Position numbers and translations under genes: made by a program
From: Halichondria panicea
Taxonomy: Eukaryota > Porifera > Demospongiae > Suberitida > Halichondriidae
DNA length: 64,000 nucleotides
Assembly (NCBI RefSeq): GCF_963675165.1
Contig: NC_087379.1
Span: 7,966,339 to 8,030,338 of the forward strand
Reading direction: 5' to 3'
In this document: positions 26,401-39,340 of the stretch, piece by piece
Position numbering within the stretch: position 1 is the first letter of the stretch
How the letters are laid out: the number at the start of each line of letters is the position of its first letter
Notes under the pieces: generated by a model
What the model was told of the DNA's origin: nothing
The model's database searches: none
What the model saw: the letters and a program-made list of their open reading frames with translations, nothing else

Positions 26401-28028
26401 GCTTAGATTGCACTGTGAACATACACGTATGCCCCTCCCCCTCTACCAGGTGAAAGACAGGTTGCCTGGTCAGCAGCTGAAGGCGGTTATTCCGTGCTTC
26501 CTAGTACAAGAAGGTTCAGAGATGTTCAAGACTAACAAGAAAGGCCGGAATCCATTGGAGGTTTGCTCACCTGACGTAGCAACCATCGTCATGGGCTTCG
26601 ACAAGGACGGGTGAGCTGGGGACACAATTATATATAGCCACTTCATTGTAATTTCACTGAATTTATTCAATCCATTTTAAGACCTAAAATGCACTGTTGT
26701 TGGTAGCAAAAGCTCGATATAATTGCTAAATTTAACAGCAGTCCAAGGAAGTAGATAGCACAGCTGCAGCTAGTTGTGTACTAGGGTATGTACTAGCATA
26801 CCTGTATAATGTTGTTGCTACTGTATAGATTTTGATTTTTAGTTATGTGTACTGAACTGCCTCCTTGCAGTGGAGGTGTGAAGTTCCATGGTAGTCTGAA
26901 ATCACCTGCTCCCCCAGTGGTGGTTCAGGGCACACAGAGAGGACCTTTGGTGAGCCAGATACTGTTGCTTCTTTGATATACTAGCTTATAAACAGTACAT
27001 GTTGTTAACTGTATCCACTCTGAATTAGTCTTGCCCTTGCATCCATCAGGTGTACCCTACTCCCTTGCGTACTGGCAGTGCCACCCACCACCCACCCACA
27101 GCCTCTCTACCAGTTGGAGTTATGATCCCTGCTGGAGCCACTGGAGGTGGTAAGAACAGTCTCTGTGCTGTACCTTAATTTGTCTCTTTGTTAGGGTGAC
27201 CTTTCCAGTTATGTGTTTAGATACAAGTTTTGATAAATCTCATATTTTAAGTGGTCTTTACATGACTGTACTTTATATGGTTGTGCATATTGCACAGAAC
27301 CAACTCTGAGCAATTGAATTGTATATCCATACCACCCCCCTCCAGGTAGTGTGGGTGTGGCCATTGAGCCGTGCTTCCTGTGTGAGGCTCCAGTGGACGT
27401 CAAGTTTGAGCCATGTGGTCACGCTGTCATGTGTGCAGAATGTGCACAGAGAGCCAAGAAATGCCCCACTTGCAAAGTGAGTACTACATAGCTACAATAT
27501 AAAAGTTTCTACTTTATCCCAGTAACTTCCCAGATACAGTTTTTTTGACCTTCTCAAGTTGCATATGTTGAATTTTATGATTCTTCCTTACACAGGCTGC
27601 AGTCAAGACTATCTCCAAGCTGTCCAAGGTTTGTGTGATGTGTAATGAAGAGGAGGCCACAGCCACTGTCAAGCCATGTGATCACACCTTCTGTCCAGGT
27701 ACTGGTACTTAATGATAGGTACATGTATCACTCAGAAACAGCCTCTCTGTGTATTATATAAGCCCCCACTATCCTCCACAGTCTCACCTTTCTTTCATAT
27801 GTACTAGCTTTCATTTACTGTCTTCTCCCTCTCTCACTGTATAGAATGTGCCCGGAGGATGAAGACATGCTTCGAGTGTCGAGTGCTTATTACTGCAAAA
27901 GAGGGACTACGTACGTAAACTGCATTACAAGTTTTACACAAGCTGTGTTGCTTAATTAGATAACCTCTATAACTGTATAGTACATGCATGTACTTAGCAA
28001 TATTGTGATTTTGTGTCAAATAATACCT

Positions 28029-28065
<37 letters not shown>

Positions 28066-28259
28066 CCCCCGTCTCGGCCACCAGTGTCCATCCGCTGGCC
28101 AACCCTGACTCTGAATCTAATTGTCCTATTTGTCTGACAGAGCCTAAGAACACGGCCTTCCTCTGTGGACACCAGACATGCTGGGACTGTGCACAGAAGG
28201 TCGACCATTGCCCAGTGTGCAGGAAGTTTGTGACTCACAGAATTCAGTTGTTCCAGTGA
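23442..28259 (+). CDS. MIB: Mind bomb-like ankyrin/triple-RING E3 ligase, copy 2
   Basis: Exons 23442-23590, 24826-24933, 25039-25061, 25344-25470, 25757-25966, 26450-26610, 26871-26949, 27050-27149, 27346-27476, 27596-27698, 27845-27910 and 28066-28259 (stop TGA). From exon 2 the phases agree and give about 433 residues. Ankyrin repeats are followed by three C3HC4 RINGs: CFLCEAPVD, CVMCNEEEA and CPICLTEPKNTAFLCGHQTC. This is the Mind bomb C-terminal layout, in which the last RING is normally the catalytic one. Compared with copy 1, ~600 bp with two to three ankyrin exons is deleted, but the join at 25039 keeps the frame. Exon 1 (NTLREFLRKHPTE) has an extra tgctgca relative to the expected frame, so the true start is unclear. 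Family members also carry N-terminal MIB/HERC2 and ZZ domains, not seen here. Confidence 0.75.
23643..24678. mobile_element. Three tandem foldback elements in MIB intron 1 (copy 2)
   Basis: Units at 23643-23941, 23993-24303 and 24382-24678 share the ctttcagctgccataactt start and its inverted end. All point the same way and are separated by 50-80 bp. Unit 1 has two in the same intron. Confidence 0.75.
26038..26338. mobile_element. Diverged foldback element in later MIB intron (copy 2)
   Basis: Counterpart of 10128-10427, with a small local duplication around 26180. Confidence 0.6.
28031..28064. repeat. (CA)n tract forming the acceptor of the RING3 exon
   Basis: The CA run continues straight into cacag|CCCCC, so the intron's 3' end is made entirely of microsatellite. 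Confidence 0.9.
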
Positions 28260-29959
28260 CAATTTAGTATTTATTTCGTTTCTTTCTTTTCTGACTTTGT
28301 ATATCTTATGCAGACTGTTTTGATTTTATGGGCTCCGTTTTAATTGGTTTGTACACGTGCAGTGAACATTAGACAACTTTTGTGTGTAGTGTTAATTGTT
28401 GTTTCGTTATTTATGTCAATTATTAGTTACCATGTTTAATTGTATACTCTTTTGATAACGTTTGATAACGTAATTACATGAACAAAATTAAGTTAAACAT
28501 TCTATATTGCATTATCTAGCTAGCCATAATTAATCCATATCCAGTAGACACATGCTCACATCCACAGATAGTCAGACAGAGGGGCACTTCCCGAACCAAT
28601 CCATCATGTGACCATGCAGCACGCTCACAATGCATGACCATATCATGATCACATGATAGACAGCAGTTAGAGTTCCCTGTACGTAAAGAATGCATGCCAG
28701 GGAGACAATCATTAATTAGGGAATTAGAGATGGCTATAATTATAAGTATCCATTATGCACACCTCTACACTAATATTACACTGCCACCAATTATCCATAG
28801 AATCAGCTATACCATAAAGCCTGAGGCAGAAGAAGACATAAGAACCATGAATGAGTGTGCTTCACCTCTATAAATTTGTAATTTGGAGCTGTAGAGGTGC
28901 TTATGTTGACAGAGACACTTGTATTATAGGGCTGTGCCAAAGACATACTTCCTGGCGTGTAAATCAGCCACCATCCATATGGTTGTTAGTGAGAAGATTA
29001 TGAATAATAGACACAGTGAATTGTGCCCCTCGTCAGGAGTGCACTCTTGCCCTCATGCATTTACATTATTAAGACAAGGAGTCAAAGACATTTTAAGTAT
29101 TATAGTAATTAATTAAATTCCTTAAAACGTGCTGGTCTAGACCTAACAAGTCTTGTACTATTTACATGAACACCAGTGCAGTGCAGTAGCCAGGTGTGAC
29201 CTCTAGATCTAGCTATATAGAGCTTGTAGGAAATTCCTTGCATTTGCAAAGCACCATACACCATAATTATCATGACTGTCTGCATGACTGTACAGATCTA
29301 AAGAAGTACAGGGTCCACTGACATTTATCATACATACCATATTGCTAGACTTCCATGACTGGAACTTTCTGGTAGCTATCATCCTCAATGCAGTAATGCT
29401 TGTTGTCTGGCATGGCCACATTGAGATATATTCAACAGAGGAGACCTCAAAACTGAGCTGCACTGTCCAAGTAGTCAGTCTATACTTGCACATCTGCAGG
29501 GAATCAAACCAACTCATAAGTTAGTATGTATATTGTATATCTTGATACAGCAAAGAATAGATTGGAATTTGAATTTGAATTTGAATGAGAACACAAACAA
29601 AAACACAGAATAACTTAGCATGGCAGTGCATGCTTACACAGTACAGTAAGGCATACTATTATGTGATGGATGGAGCACAAGTGAGGATAATTAGAAGTCA
29701 AAAGGCACCTGATTAAGAGTTACAGAGCAGTAGTCTGAGTAGACCAGCAGCTTTCCAGATTGCAAGGATTGTAATCTATTGCAGGATGTAAAATTAACAT
29801 CCGGTCATTGCGTGGGCGAAAGGGGTCTATGCGGCGCTGCAGCACTTGGTTCTTCAGTCTAACGGCTTGGAGGTTAGGAGTGAAGAAATTTGACAAGGGA
29901 GTTCATCAAACTATCAGCTATCATCAACTATCATCAGTTATCAACAACTATCAAGCTCA
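28260..29959. other. Intergenic region after MIB copy 2
   Basis: Presumed MIB 3' UTR at the left. A short gaattt repeat at about 29571-29586 and a tatca-rich stretch at 29908-29955 just before the next ATG are the only structures I see. No convincing exon. Confidence 0.5.
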
Positions 29960-32285
29960 ATGGCCTCTGCACCTCTGGTTACGCCGCCGGCAGCACCACC
30001 ACCAAGACTGCCGAAGACCCAGCTGCACTACTGGTCCACCAACAATCCAGTGAGTTTTGCATGATAGATCTATATATAGATGTTCTGTTCTAGCTAGAGC
30101 TATGCAGTAAGGATGCATGCATGTTCTAGCTATGCTCTAGCTATGCCAGCACAATCAATAAATTAATTATGGTTTTGTGCAGCCGATAACAAAGAAGCAC
30201 ATAGTGAGCGTTCTCCGGTTTGGGAAGAGGAGTTGGGCCACAGACAAGTTCTTGTGCCCACAATGCTATCTGCAGCCGAGTGGTCCGGTCACCGTAAGTC
30301 TAAATGCAGTATTACTCTATAGCTGCAGCCTAAGTCGATTTAATATGCTCCTGAAATTATCATGGCTACACAATTATTTTTTTAAAGCTTGCAATTCATT
30401 TCCACCCCACAGACTGAGTTCTGGTGGAAGGGTGAAGCTCATCTTGGTGTCGGGGACCACTCTATGCGCGAGGCTACACGCTACATCAAACATCTGCAGT
30501 TTGATCATCGTAAGTAAAATTATGCAACTTTACATTGTCGTAGTATTTAGTTCCCATGCTTACAGATTGATTTTAATGATATTAATGGGTTTTCCCGGGT
30601 AAATTTTCCGATTTTACTTTGCGAAATTTTATCGCCTATAATTAAATATAATATGTAGCTTGGACAGCATAATTCATTAATTAGCTCATTAAGTACTTTA
30701 TAACAATAATTTTATATTGCTCCATTTCTTATTTTACAGACACCGGCGTTTCCAGTCCAACAGTGCTATTTCTTGACCACCAACTGAGAGATTTGGCCTA
30801 TGCCCAGTGGCAAAGGGCTGTAAGGTTTCCCCCCATTGTTGCACGGGGGCCACCAGGGCCACCAGGTGTTGATGGTTTGGATGGGATTGATGGCGTGGAT
30901 GGTGTGGATGGTAGGGCAGGGGTAGACGGGGTGAATGGTGTGGACGGGGTGAACGGTGTGGATGGTAGGCCAGGTGTGGATGGTAGGCCAGGGGTAGACG
31001 GGGTGAATGGTGTGGACGGTGTGGATGGTAGGCCAGGGGTGGACGGTGTGGATGGTGTAGATGGACAACGTGGAGAGAGAGGAGAGAGGGGAGAGAGAGG
31101 ACAAGGATTGGACACCAGAATGATAGAATCATTAATGGCACAAAATGTAAGTTGAATACATGCATGCATGCATGTGTATGTCCTGAAAGTTCCTTACAAT
31201 GAGGAAAAATTCCTTACAAATAAATTAATTTTATTGTGTATTACAATCATTGATTATTTTTTCACCGTGTCCTTTTCTTGCAGAGAGCGTTAACAAAAGT
31301 AGTACATCTACTCGCGGGACTACTCCCTCAACCTTTACCACCCACGGTTGAGGAGGCTTTAAGAGGGCTGACGACGGCTAGTGCTATGGAGGGGGCCGAA
31401 AATCCTAGATCAACTGTCGTCACCACCCCTCGTGGCCCTGTCGTCACCACCCCTCGTGGCCCTGTCGTCACCACCCCTCGCGGCCCTGTCGTCACCACCC
31501 CTCGTTGCCCTGTCGTCACCACCCCTCGTGGCCCTGTCGTCACCACCCCTCGTGGCCCTGTCGTCACCACCCCAAGTGGCCCTGTCGTCACCACCCCTCG
31601 TGGCCCTGTCGTCACCACCCCTCGCAGCCCTGTCGTCACCACCCCTCGCGGCCCTGTCGTCGTCACCACCCCTCACGGCCCTGTCGTCACCACCCCTCGC
31701 GGCCCTGTCGTCACCACCCCTCGTGGCCCTGTCGTCACCACCCCAAGTGGCCCTGTCGTCACCACCCCTCGTGGCCCTGTCGTCACCACCCCTCGCGGCC
31801 CTGTCGTCGTCACCACCCCTCACGGCCCTGTCGTCACCACCCCTCGCGGCCCTGTCGTCACCACCCCTCGTGGCCCTGTCGTCACCACCCCAAGTGGCCC
31901 TGTCGTCACCACCCCTCGTGGCCCTGTCGTCACCACCCCTCGCGGCCCTGTCGTCGTCACCACCCCTCGCGGCCCTGTCGTCACCACCCCTCGCGACCCT
32001 GTCGTCACCACCCCGAGTGGCTCAGGGTCCAACGCTGGACCGTCTGCTAGTTCATCACGTAAACGAAAGAGATCACCCGCAACGATGAATTTACATTACG
32101 ACTATAAAAAAAGGTAAGCGATTTCATGTGAAGAGTACTACAACAAATTTCTAAAAGGCCATGCATGCACTTCATATTTTGTGCATCTTATATACTTGTG
32201 TAAATTTCATCTCTTTCCCTTTCATACTTGCAGGAAAAATTTCGATGCTGCGCATGAACTTGAAGACAGGGGGAGGGGGGAATAA
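29960..32285 (+). CDS. Collagen-like Gly-X-Y protein with VVTTPRGP repeats and basic tail
   Basis: Six exons join in phase: 29960-30049, 30183-30293, 30413-30509, 30740-31146, 31284-32113 and 32234-32285, giving about 528 residues. Residues 1-135 are an unrecognised region with a Cys-x2-Cys (FLCPQCYLQ), several Trp/His residues and a conserved-looking core ([18 protein letters not shown]). Residues 136-222 are 29 uninterrupted Gly-X-Y triplets, mostly GVD, GVN and GRP, then GER. A helical segment ([18 protein letters not shown]) follows, then about 25 VVTTPRGP repeats (about 280-481) and a Ser-rich, basic RKRKRS motif near the end. There is no signal peptide or membrane segment, and proline in the Y position is rare, so this is not a typical secreted collagen. 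The ATG opens the first in-phase exon after a tatca-rich leader. Function unknown. Confidence 0.75.
31416..32020 (+). repeat. 24-bp coding minisatellite (VVTTPRGP)
   Basis: About 25 units of 24 bp. Three of them carry an extra GTC (at about 31656, 31803 and 31950), spaced exactly 147 bp, showing a six-unit higher-order repeat. All frames on both strands stay open through much of the array because of its base composition. Confidence 0.9.
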
Positions 32286-34600
32286 TTGTATAGTGAGTTG
32301 CTTGAGGGCAGGCGGGGGCCATATATGGGTGTTTCAATAATTCATACTTATATAGGAGGGACCTTTTCTTTTAAATATACAAACTAGATTTTCGATGTTG
32401 TTTGGCTGGCATATGGATTGTTCTGTATCTTGGGAATTCTTGCCTATAATTTGTAGTTACGTTGTTATGCGGTATAAAGGTTCTTCTTGTGTATAATATA
32501 GTGTTAGTGGGATGGTGCTTGGATTATGGATTGGCTTACTTCTATGGTGACTCTAGTTACTGCTGTATGTTATGTATAACGGCTTCTTCTTGACTATAAT
32601 TATGGAGTATTTCATTTGGTTTTCTCTCGCTGATTACGTATGTCGTAAAAAAAAAAAAAAAATTGGCAGACCATGTGCTACCCTTTTTAGTTTGAATTAT
32701 TAATGCTTGTGCACATTCTACAACATTGTGTGCATCAATTACTGTCATGCATGGAGTCATCTGCAGTCTATCATTTGCTGATATTCATATCTCTCTCTAC
32801 AAAACCTTTTGTAACCAAGCTTTGTAGCCTCTACAAGTCTGTGCATATCATAATTACTCTCATAACCGAACAATTGTCTTCCTATAAAAACATAATTACA
32901 TCTTGTATCAATTTTTTCTCTCATAACCGAACAATTGTCTTCCAAACATAGTATTACCTCTTTCTCTCATAACCGAACAATTGTCTTCCCATAATTATTA
33001 TTTCTCTCTCTCTCTCTCTCAACTCCGAACAATTCTCTTCCGAACATAATATTACTTCTCTTTCTCTCATAACCGAACAATTGTCTTCCCATAATTATAA
33101 CATAATTATTTCTTATTCTCTCTCTCTCAACTCCGAACAATTCTCTTCCGAACATAATATTACTTCTTTTTCTCTATAAATTACGAACAATTCTCTTCCT
33201 ATAATTCTTGTGCTAAGATGCCATGTCATGTCATACTCCATCTTCCATCCATGTATGTATGTATGTCAATTCTCAATTGTTTTTGTGCATCCTAAGCTAT
33301 CTATCTACAACTGCACATCTTTCGGTGACGACCAGCTGGGACTAATGGAACATCTCGAAGACCCTGGATCAATATGCAGTGCAGTGCAATGAACTCTCAA
33401 ACAACTCTAATATAAGCACTTCTATCTGAACACTATACGCAGCACTGCGTGGGACGTGTCTACTGTGGTAACCCCCTGATGATGCAGAAGACTCCTGGTT
33501 ATATACCGTATACTGAAGAACTCTTCAATCTATGACTATTCTACCTGGTGTACTCTCCATCATTGTCGTGGGCAACATACATTTCCAATGGCAGCCCCTC
33601 AACTCGAATTTGTGGCCACCAATATTCTCAACACTACTGGTTAAATTTTGATGCTGGAAAAACTTTTAACACTCGTCACCTCCCCTGATGATCGAAACAA
33701 AGGACTCTAAAAATCGTGGATGATCAAGTATGGTAACACAACACTCATATTATCATGCATGCAAGCCATGCACTGTCTCTCTACTCTCATAATTATAACT
33801 GTATCATGGAAGCGCACTGACTCTCTACTCTCATAATTATAACTGTATCATGGAAGCGCACTGACTCTCTACTCTCATAATTATAACTCTATATATCATA
33901 TCATGCACACTGACTATATCTATCTATGGGGTCACTACTCATAATTTAAATTTATATATAATTTGTAGTAATGTGGTCTGCCATTAATAAAATAAACGAT
34001 TTGCTAATAATTATATTGCCTTGCTTTAAGCTCCTTCTGGACTACAGCTAGCTGTGGACGTTGTGTTGTGTCTCTGTGGAGCTTGATGTTCTAGGAATTG
34101 TACTTGTGTCGATGATGTGTCTCCGTGGCTTGCTGTTCTGGTGACTGTACTTGTGTCGGTGGACGTTGTCTGTGTTGATTGTCGGGCTCGTTGTTCTGAT
34201 AGTGGGCTGTACTTGTGTCGGTTGATGTTGTTGGCTTAAGTTTGTTCTGCTCGGGACTGTGTCTACTGTAGAGCTTTGGTTGTTTGGTACGTTACACTGA
34301 CTTGTGTATCTCCTTAAGCTTTTTGATGTATCTCTTTTTTTTCATACGGTCCTAAAAGCCTAGGTAAAAAAAGCAATTGAGAAAAAATATCCCAACTTTT
34401 TTGTAGGATTTATGCCTGCCCCTTGACCTGCCTGCCCTCTAAAACTGCAAACTGCATGGGGGAGAATAATTATAATGCATGCATTGTATTAATTACTGGA
34501 AGCATTTATCTAGTATAGATAGCTAGTTAACTTTTAATTTCCGAGGCATTGCAACCGCGTTGAGCAGCTGAAATACAGTCAGTTTGATTGCTCTATGTTC
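32286..34600. other. Non-coding region with several minisatellites
   Basis: No convincing exon. Contents: presumed 3' UTR, a poly-A run at 32647-32661, a minisatellite built on accgaacaattgtcttcc at about 32862-33200 (alternating aaccgaacaattgtc and ctccgaacaattctc forms), three copies of a ~44 bp unit (ctctctactctcataattat) at about 33777-33890, and degenerate repeats around ctgtacttgtgtcggt at about 34090-34230. Confidence 0.6.
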
Positions 34601-37114
34601 GGCTATATACGCCTCGAGGCATAATCTGTTGCAAGATGGTGGGCGCTGCAAGTTTGCTGCTCGGAACTAATCCTGTCTCCGTCAACTTCTCCGTCGACAT
34701 CTCTCTTACAAGTCCCTCTCATCAAGTCTCTCACTCTCATTAAGTCTCTCTCATCAATGACCAACCAAGAGGGTATTGGTGTCTTAATTAATTGTGCAGG
34801 GGTATGTTTTCCTAATTGGTCTGTAAGGGGGTTGTGCATTCTTCTGTAAGGGGTTAGTTCTCAAAGGGGTTGTATATGCCTCTCTCTATATTAAAGGGGG
34901 CTTGGTTGTACTGATGCCTCCTAGCTCTAAGGAGACTTGGTTGTAGATCTACTGATGCCTCCTAGCTCTAAGGGGACTTGTTGTACTGATGCCTCTCTAT
35001 ATAAGGAGGTTTGGTTGTACTGATGCCTCTCTAAGGAAGTTTGTTGGTTGTGCACTGATTCCTCTGTAAGGGGGCTTGGTAGTGTATGCCTCTCTCTAAG
35101 AGGGTTGTGATTCCTCTGCAAGGGGGTTTGCCTCTAAGGCGGTTTGGCTGTGTAATTCCTCTGTATGGGGATTTGGTTTGTGTTTGTTGTCTCCATTGGT
35201 GGTTGGAACGGTCATGGAATAGCACTGGTGGGCTGGATGCTTCGGACTGCAGGTAGCTTGTAGCCCCTCGTGTAGAGTGGTCTATTCGACTGCAGATAGC
35301 ATTGTCTGGCCAGCTCAACTCCTTCGTCTGTAACCGTCGAGACCTCCTACCGCTCTTCACGACCCTGCAGCTGAGGTACCATCATACTATCTATATCTGC
35401 ATGCCCCCCTCCAAAGCCATTGCATTGCCTCGCCTGTGTTAATTAGGTTAGGCCAATTTTTTTGTGTTTCTACACTTGTAGTTTGATTTGTTAGGTATAT
35501 TATTATAGATAGCTTTTTTTTTCTTTTCACATAATCTTGCACCAGCCAGATTATCAGATCCATGAGCATTAGTATAGATCTAATACCCTCAAAGTGAGGG
35601 TAATGATTCATATATACTATACTCTTTTTGTGTAATCACTGTGTTTGTTTTTTTTGTTCGTTATCAGACCAAATTCTCCAATTTAGGCCAATTAGTAGTT
35701 GTAGTTCTGCACAGCCACTGTGTGGTTGTGCAGTTTAATTTTTCTTTGTGTACTTACATTTATATAAATATCCCTACATACTCGTTATAGAAGTTATAAG
35801 AATCAGGCTTTATCACAATTAAATGCATGCAAGATTATCAGAACCACCTTAATATAACCAAAAAAAAAAACCGGGTAACACCACCAAAAAAACCTTTTTT
35901 TATTTTAGAGTAAGAGCTTTCATTCGTGCGTACTTTACTTACTTTGTGTTCAATCTTGTTCGTGCTTTTTTAGGATAGTTTAGTTTTTTTGTTTCTGTTC
36001 TATGTTTGTCTTGTCGGCGAGGCTTGTATGCAATTGGTGGCGGGTGGTGGTGGCCTCTGCAATGATCACGCACACATCACATGACTAGTCACCACACAGG
36101 GGATACTAATCCCGGGGTCAATGCTAGGCTCTACACTCACTCTTACCAATGGCTGCAAAGCCAACTGAACTCAGGCAGTCCAGCTCAGAGCGAGCTCTTG
36201 TACTAACCAATGGCTGCAAAGCCAACTGTCCTGCTCAGAGCGAGCTTATCTAACCAATGGCAGGAGCACAAATGAAGTGCCTATTGCCCAATTCAAAGCC
36301 TCTTACTGAATGTTGGCTAATAGATCAGACTACTCCCAACAAAGGAGAATGTCACTTAACCAATGACAATGACAATGGCACAATATGCCTGAAAGCCTTA
36401 ATCAAGAGTTGCTGCATTGACCCCAGGGGTGTACTTATCATGCAATATATCATGTGTCATGCAGTGTGTATCACCATTATGATGCAACATGTGAGTATAT
36501 TGTAGTCAGTAACTGCCTGCATGATTGAGTTACCTATATCATCACTGATCATCGTAACGGTGACTCAGATTTGAACCCCTCCTAACCAGCACTCTCAGTG
36601 TTGCTCAGAGCGAGCTTAGGCTATTAACAGCACAAATCAAGTGCCTGTTATAATTTTAACTGACTAAGTGTGTTGCCACTTTAAGCTCTATGGAACTATG
36701 CTCTCTATAATCATATAGATCTAGCAGCATTGCAGCAGTGGGTCAAAGCACCAACTGTCGGCTGTGGTTGCTACCATGGCAACACTCTGTGTCATACATA
36801 TAATTATAATTGTACTTATCCACTCTCTGTATATCTTTTACAAGAACAGATGATCACATGAGCAACAGAGCTGCTTCGTTGGGAAAACACTGCATGCTGT
36901 CAGTGACAGGAAGAAGAGCACGGCACCTGTCTTGGCCTGTGTCAAGATCAATATGCCCCAGGGCACTGTACTGTGTCTTGTCTGTTGCTTGCTTGTATGC
37001 AGCCCATGCTGGCTAACCAGTGTCATGTACATGGTTGTGTGCATGTGCAATACTTTTTCCACAGGTTGCCATGTTAACAAATAGTTAGCCTGATCTGTAT
37101 TGATTTGCTTTCAG
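34601..37114. other. Unassigned region with short tandem repeats
   Basis: A degenerate minisatellite at about 34845-35180 repeats tgatgcctcc/tctctaaggggg-type units. At 36145-36265 the phrase accaatggctgcaaagccaa recurs, with ctcagagcgagct. There is no gene I can support, although the AT and dinucleotide composition varies. Confidence 0.45.
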
Positions 37115-37315
37115 CTTCATACGCCTCTGAAGGTTCAGTTCATGAGCCTGTCTCTCCAGTATACATAGTGATGGTGGCCGCTGTGACCCGTCAATTGCAA
37201 ACCAGTTCATCCACTATTAAGTTCCAATTGTGTACTTTGTATTATCGTGTTTCTTTACGCTTACCTGTGAATGGTCATGTGTGTACTTCTAGTACAAGCC
37301 CCCCAAGAACCAACA
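37115..37315 (+). other. Putative exon heading the microexon array
   Basis: The segment lies between an acceptor (tttcag) and the first ACA|gtaagc donor of the array and is open throughout (begins SYASEGSVHEPV, ends CTSSTSPPRTN). Its right end resembles the last unit of the array (MSSISPPRN at 42133-42170). It contains a worn array unit, so it may be where the array began. No upstream exon was found, so coding status is uncertain. Confidence 0.4.
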
Positions 37316-39340
37316 GTAAGCTCCATTGTGTACTTTGTAACCTCTTGATTTCAGCCCCGTGTGTGTGCGTACCTCAAGAACCAACAGTAAGCTCCATTGT
37401 GTACTTTAATTTGTAACCTCTTGATTTCAGACCTGTGTGTGTGCGTACCTCAAGAACCAACAGTAAGCTCCATTGTGTACTTTGTAACCTCTTGATTTCA
37501 GCCCTGTGTGTGTGCGTACCTCAAGAACCAACAGTAAGCTCCATTGTGTACTTTGTAACCTCTTGATTTCAGACCTGTGTGTGTGCGTACCTCAAGAACC
37601 AACAGTAAGCTCCATTGTGTACTTTGTAACCTCTTGATTTCAGCCCCGTGTGTGTGCGTACCTCAAGAACCAACAGTAAGCTCCATTGTGTACTTTGTAA
37701 CCTCTTGATTTCAGCCCTGTGTGTGTGCGTACCTCAAGAACCAACAGTAAGCTCCATTGTGTACTTTGTAACCTCTTGATTTCAGACCTGTGTGTGTGCG
37801 TACCTCAAGAACCAACAGTAAGCTCCATTGTGTACTTTGTAACCTCTTGATTTCAGACCTGTGTGTGTGCGTACCTCAAGAACCAACAGTAAGCTCCATT
37901 GTGTACTTTGTAACCTCTTGATTTCAGACCTGTGTGTGTGCGTACCTCAAGAACCAACAGTAAGCTCCATTGTGTACTTTGTAACCTCTTGATTTCAGAC
38001 CTGTGTGTGTTTGTGTACCTCAAGAACCAACAGTAAGCTCCATTGTGTACTGTGTAACCTCTTGATTTCAGACCTGTGTGTGTGCGTACCTCAAGAACCA
38101 ACAGTAAGCTCCTTTGTGTACTTTGTAACCTCTTGATTTCAGACCTGTGTGTGTGCGTACCTCAAGAACCAATAGTAAGCTCCATTGTGTACTTTGTAAC
38201 CTCTTGATTTCAGCTCTGTGTGTGTGCATACCTCAAGAACCAACAGTAAGCTCCATTGTGTACTTTGTAACCTCTTGATTTCAGACCTGTGTGTGTGCGT
38301 ACCTCAAGAACCAATAGTAAGCTCCATTGTGTACTTTGTAACCTCTTGATTTCAGACCTGTGTGTGTGTGCGTACCTCAAGAACCAACAGTAAGCTCCAT
38401 TGTGTACTTTGTAACCTCTTGATTTCAGACCTGTGTGTGTGCGTACCTCAAGAACCAACAGTAAGCTACATTGTGTACTTTGTAACCTCTTGATTTCAGA
38501 CCTGTGTGTGTGCGTACCTCAAGAACCATCAGTAAGCTCTATTGTGTACTTTGTAACCTCTTGATTTCACACCTGTGTGTGTGTGTACCTCAAGAACCAA
38601 CAGTAAGCTCCATTGTGTACTTTGTAACCTCTTGATTTCAGCCCTGTGTGTGTGCGTACCTCAAGAACCAACAGTAAGCTACATTGTGTACTTTGTAACC
38701 TCTTGATTTCAGACCTGTGTGTGTGTGTACCTCAAGAACCAACAGTAAGCTACATTGTGTACTGTGTAACCTCTTGATTTCAGCCCTGTGTGTGCGTACC
38801 TCAAGAACCAACAGTAAGCTCCATTGTGTACTTTGTAACCTCTTGATTTCAGACGAGTGTGTGTGTACCTCAAGAACCAACAGTAAGCTCCATTGTGTAC
38901 TTTGTAACCTCTTGATTTCAGCCCTGTGTGTGCGTACCTCAAGAACCAACAGTAAGCTCCATTGTGTACTTTGTAACCTCTTGATTTCAGACCTGTGTGT
39001 GTGCGTACCTCAAGAACCAACAGTAAGCTCCATTGTGTACTTTGTAACCTCTTGATTTCACACCTGTGTGTGTGTGCGTACCTCAAGAACCAACAGTAAG
39101 CTCCATTGTGTACTTTGTAACCTCTTGATTTCAGACCTGTGTGTGTGTGTAACTCAAGAACCAATAGTAAGCTCCATTGTGTACTTTGTAACCTCTTAAT
39201 TTCAGTCGTGTGTGTGCGTACCTCAAGAACTAACAGTAAGCTCCATTGTGTACTTTGTAACCTCTTGATTTCAGACCAGTGTGTGTGCGTACCTCAAGAA
39301 CCAACAGTAAGCTCCATTAATAGTTCTACATGTGCTGTGG
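37316..39340 (+). repeat. Microexon-like tandem array, 71-bp family
   Basis: About 28 units of ~71 bp. Each has a good acceptor (cctcttgatttcag), a 32-nt block (e.g. 37355-37386, reading CCTCAAGAACCAACA at its end) and a good donor (ACA|gtaagc). A few units have changed the acceptor to ttcac (e.g. near 38570 and 39060). The 32-nt block has no stop in any forward frame, while the spacer does. Confidence 0.85.

Larger units (their letters stand above)
12891..28300. repeat. Segmental duplication unit 2
   Basis: Second copy of the death domain / TMEM131 / MIB block, starting inside the death-domain intron and running through the MIB stop. It has the fullest MIB 3' end and the longest TMEM131 exon set with copy 3. 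The right limit is uncertain because unit 1 lost its last MIB exon. Confidence 0.8.

Noticed and set aside
30734-31165. His/Pro-rich minus-strand frames opposite the Gly-X-Y region
   Set aside because: They mirror the repetitive plus-strand coding sequence. The plus frame has spliced, in-phase neighbours on both sides.
34603-35360. Minus-strand frames of 64-109 codons
   Set aside because: They lie across a degenerate TCTCTAAGG-type minisatellite; composition is repeat-like and no splice partners are evident.
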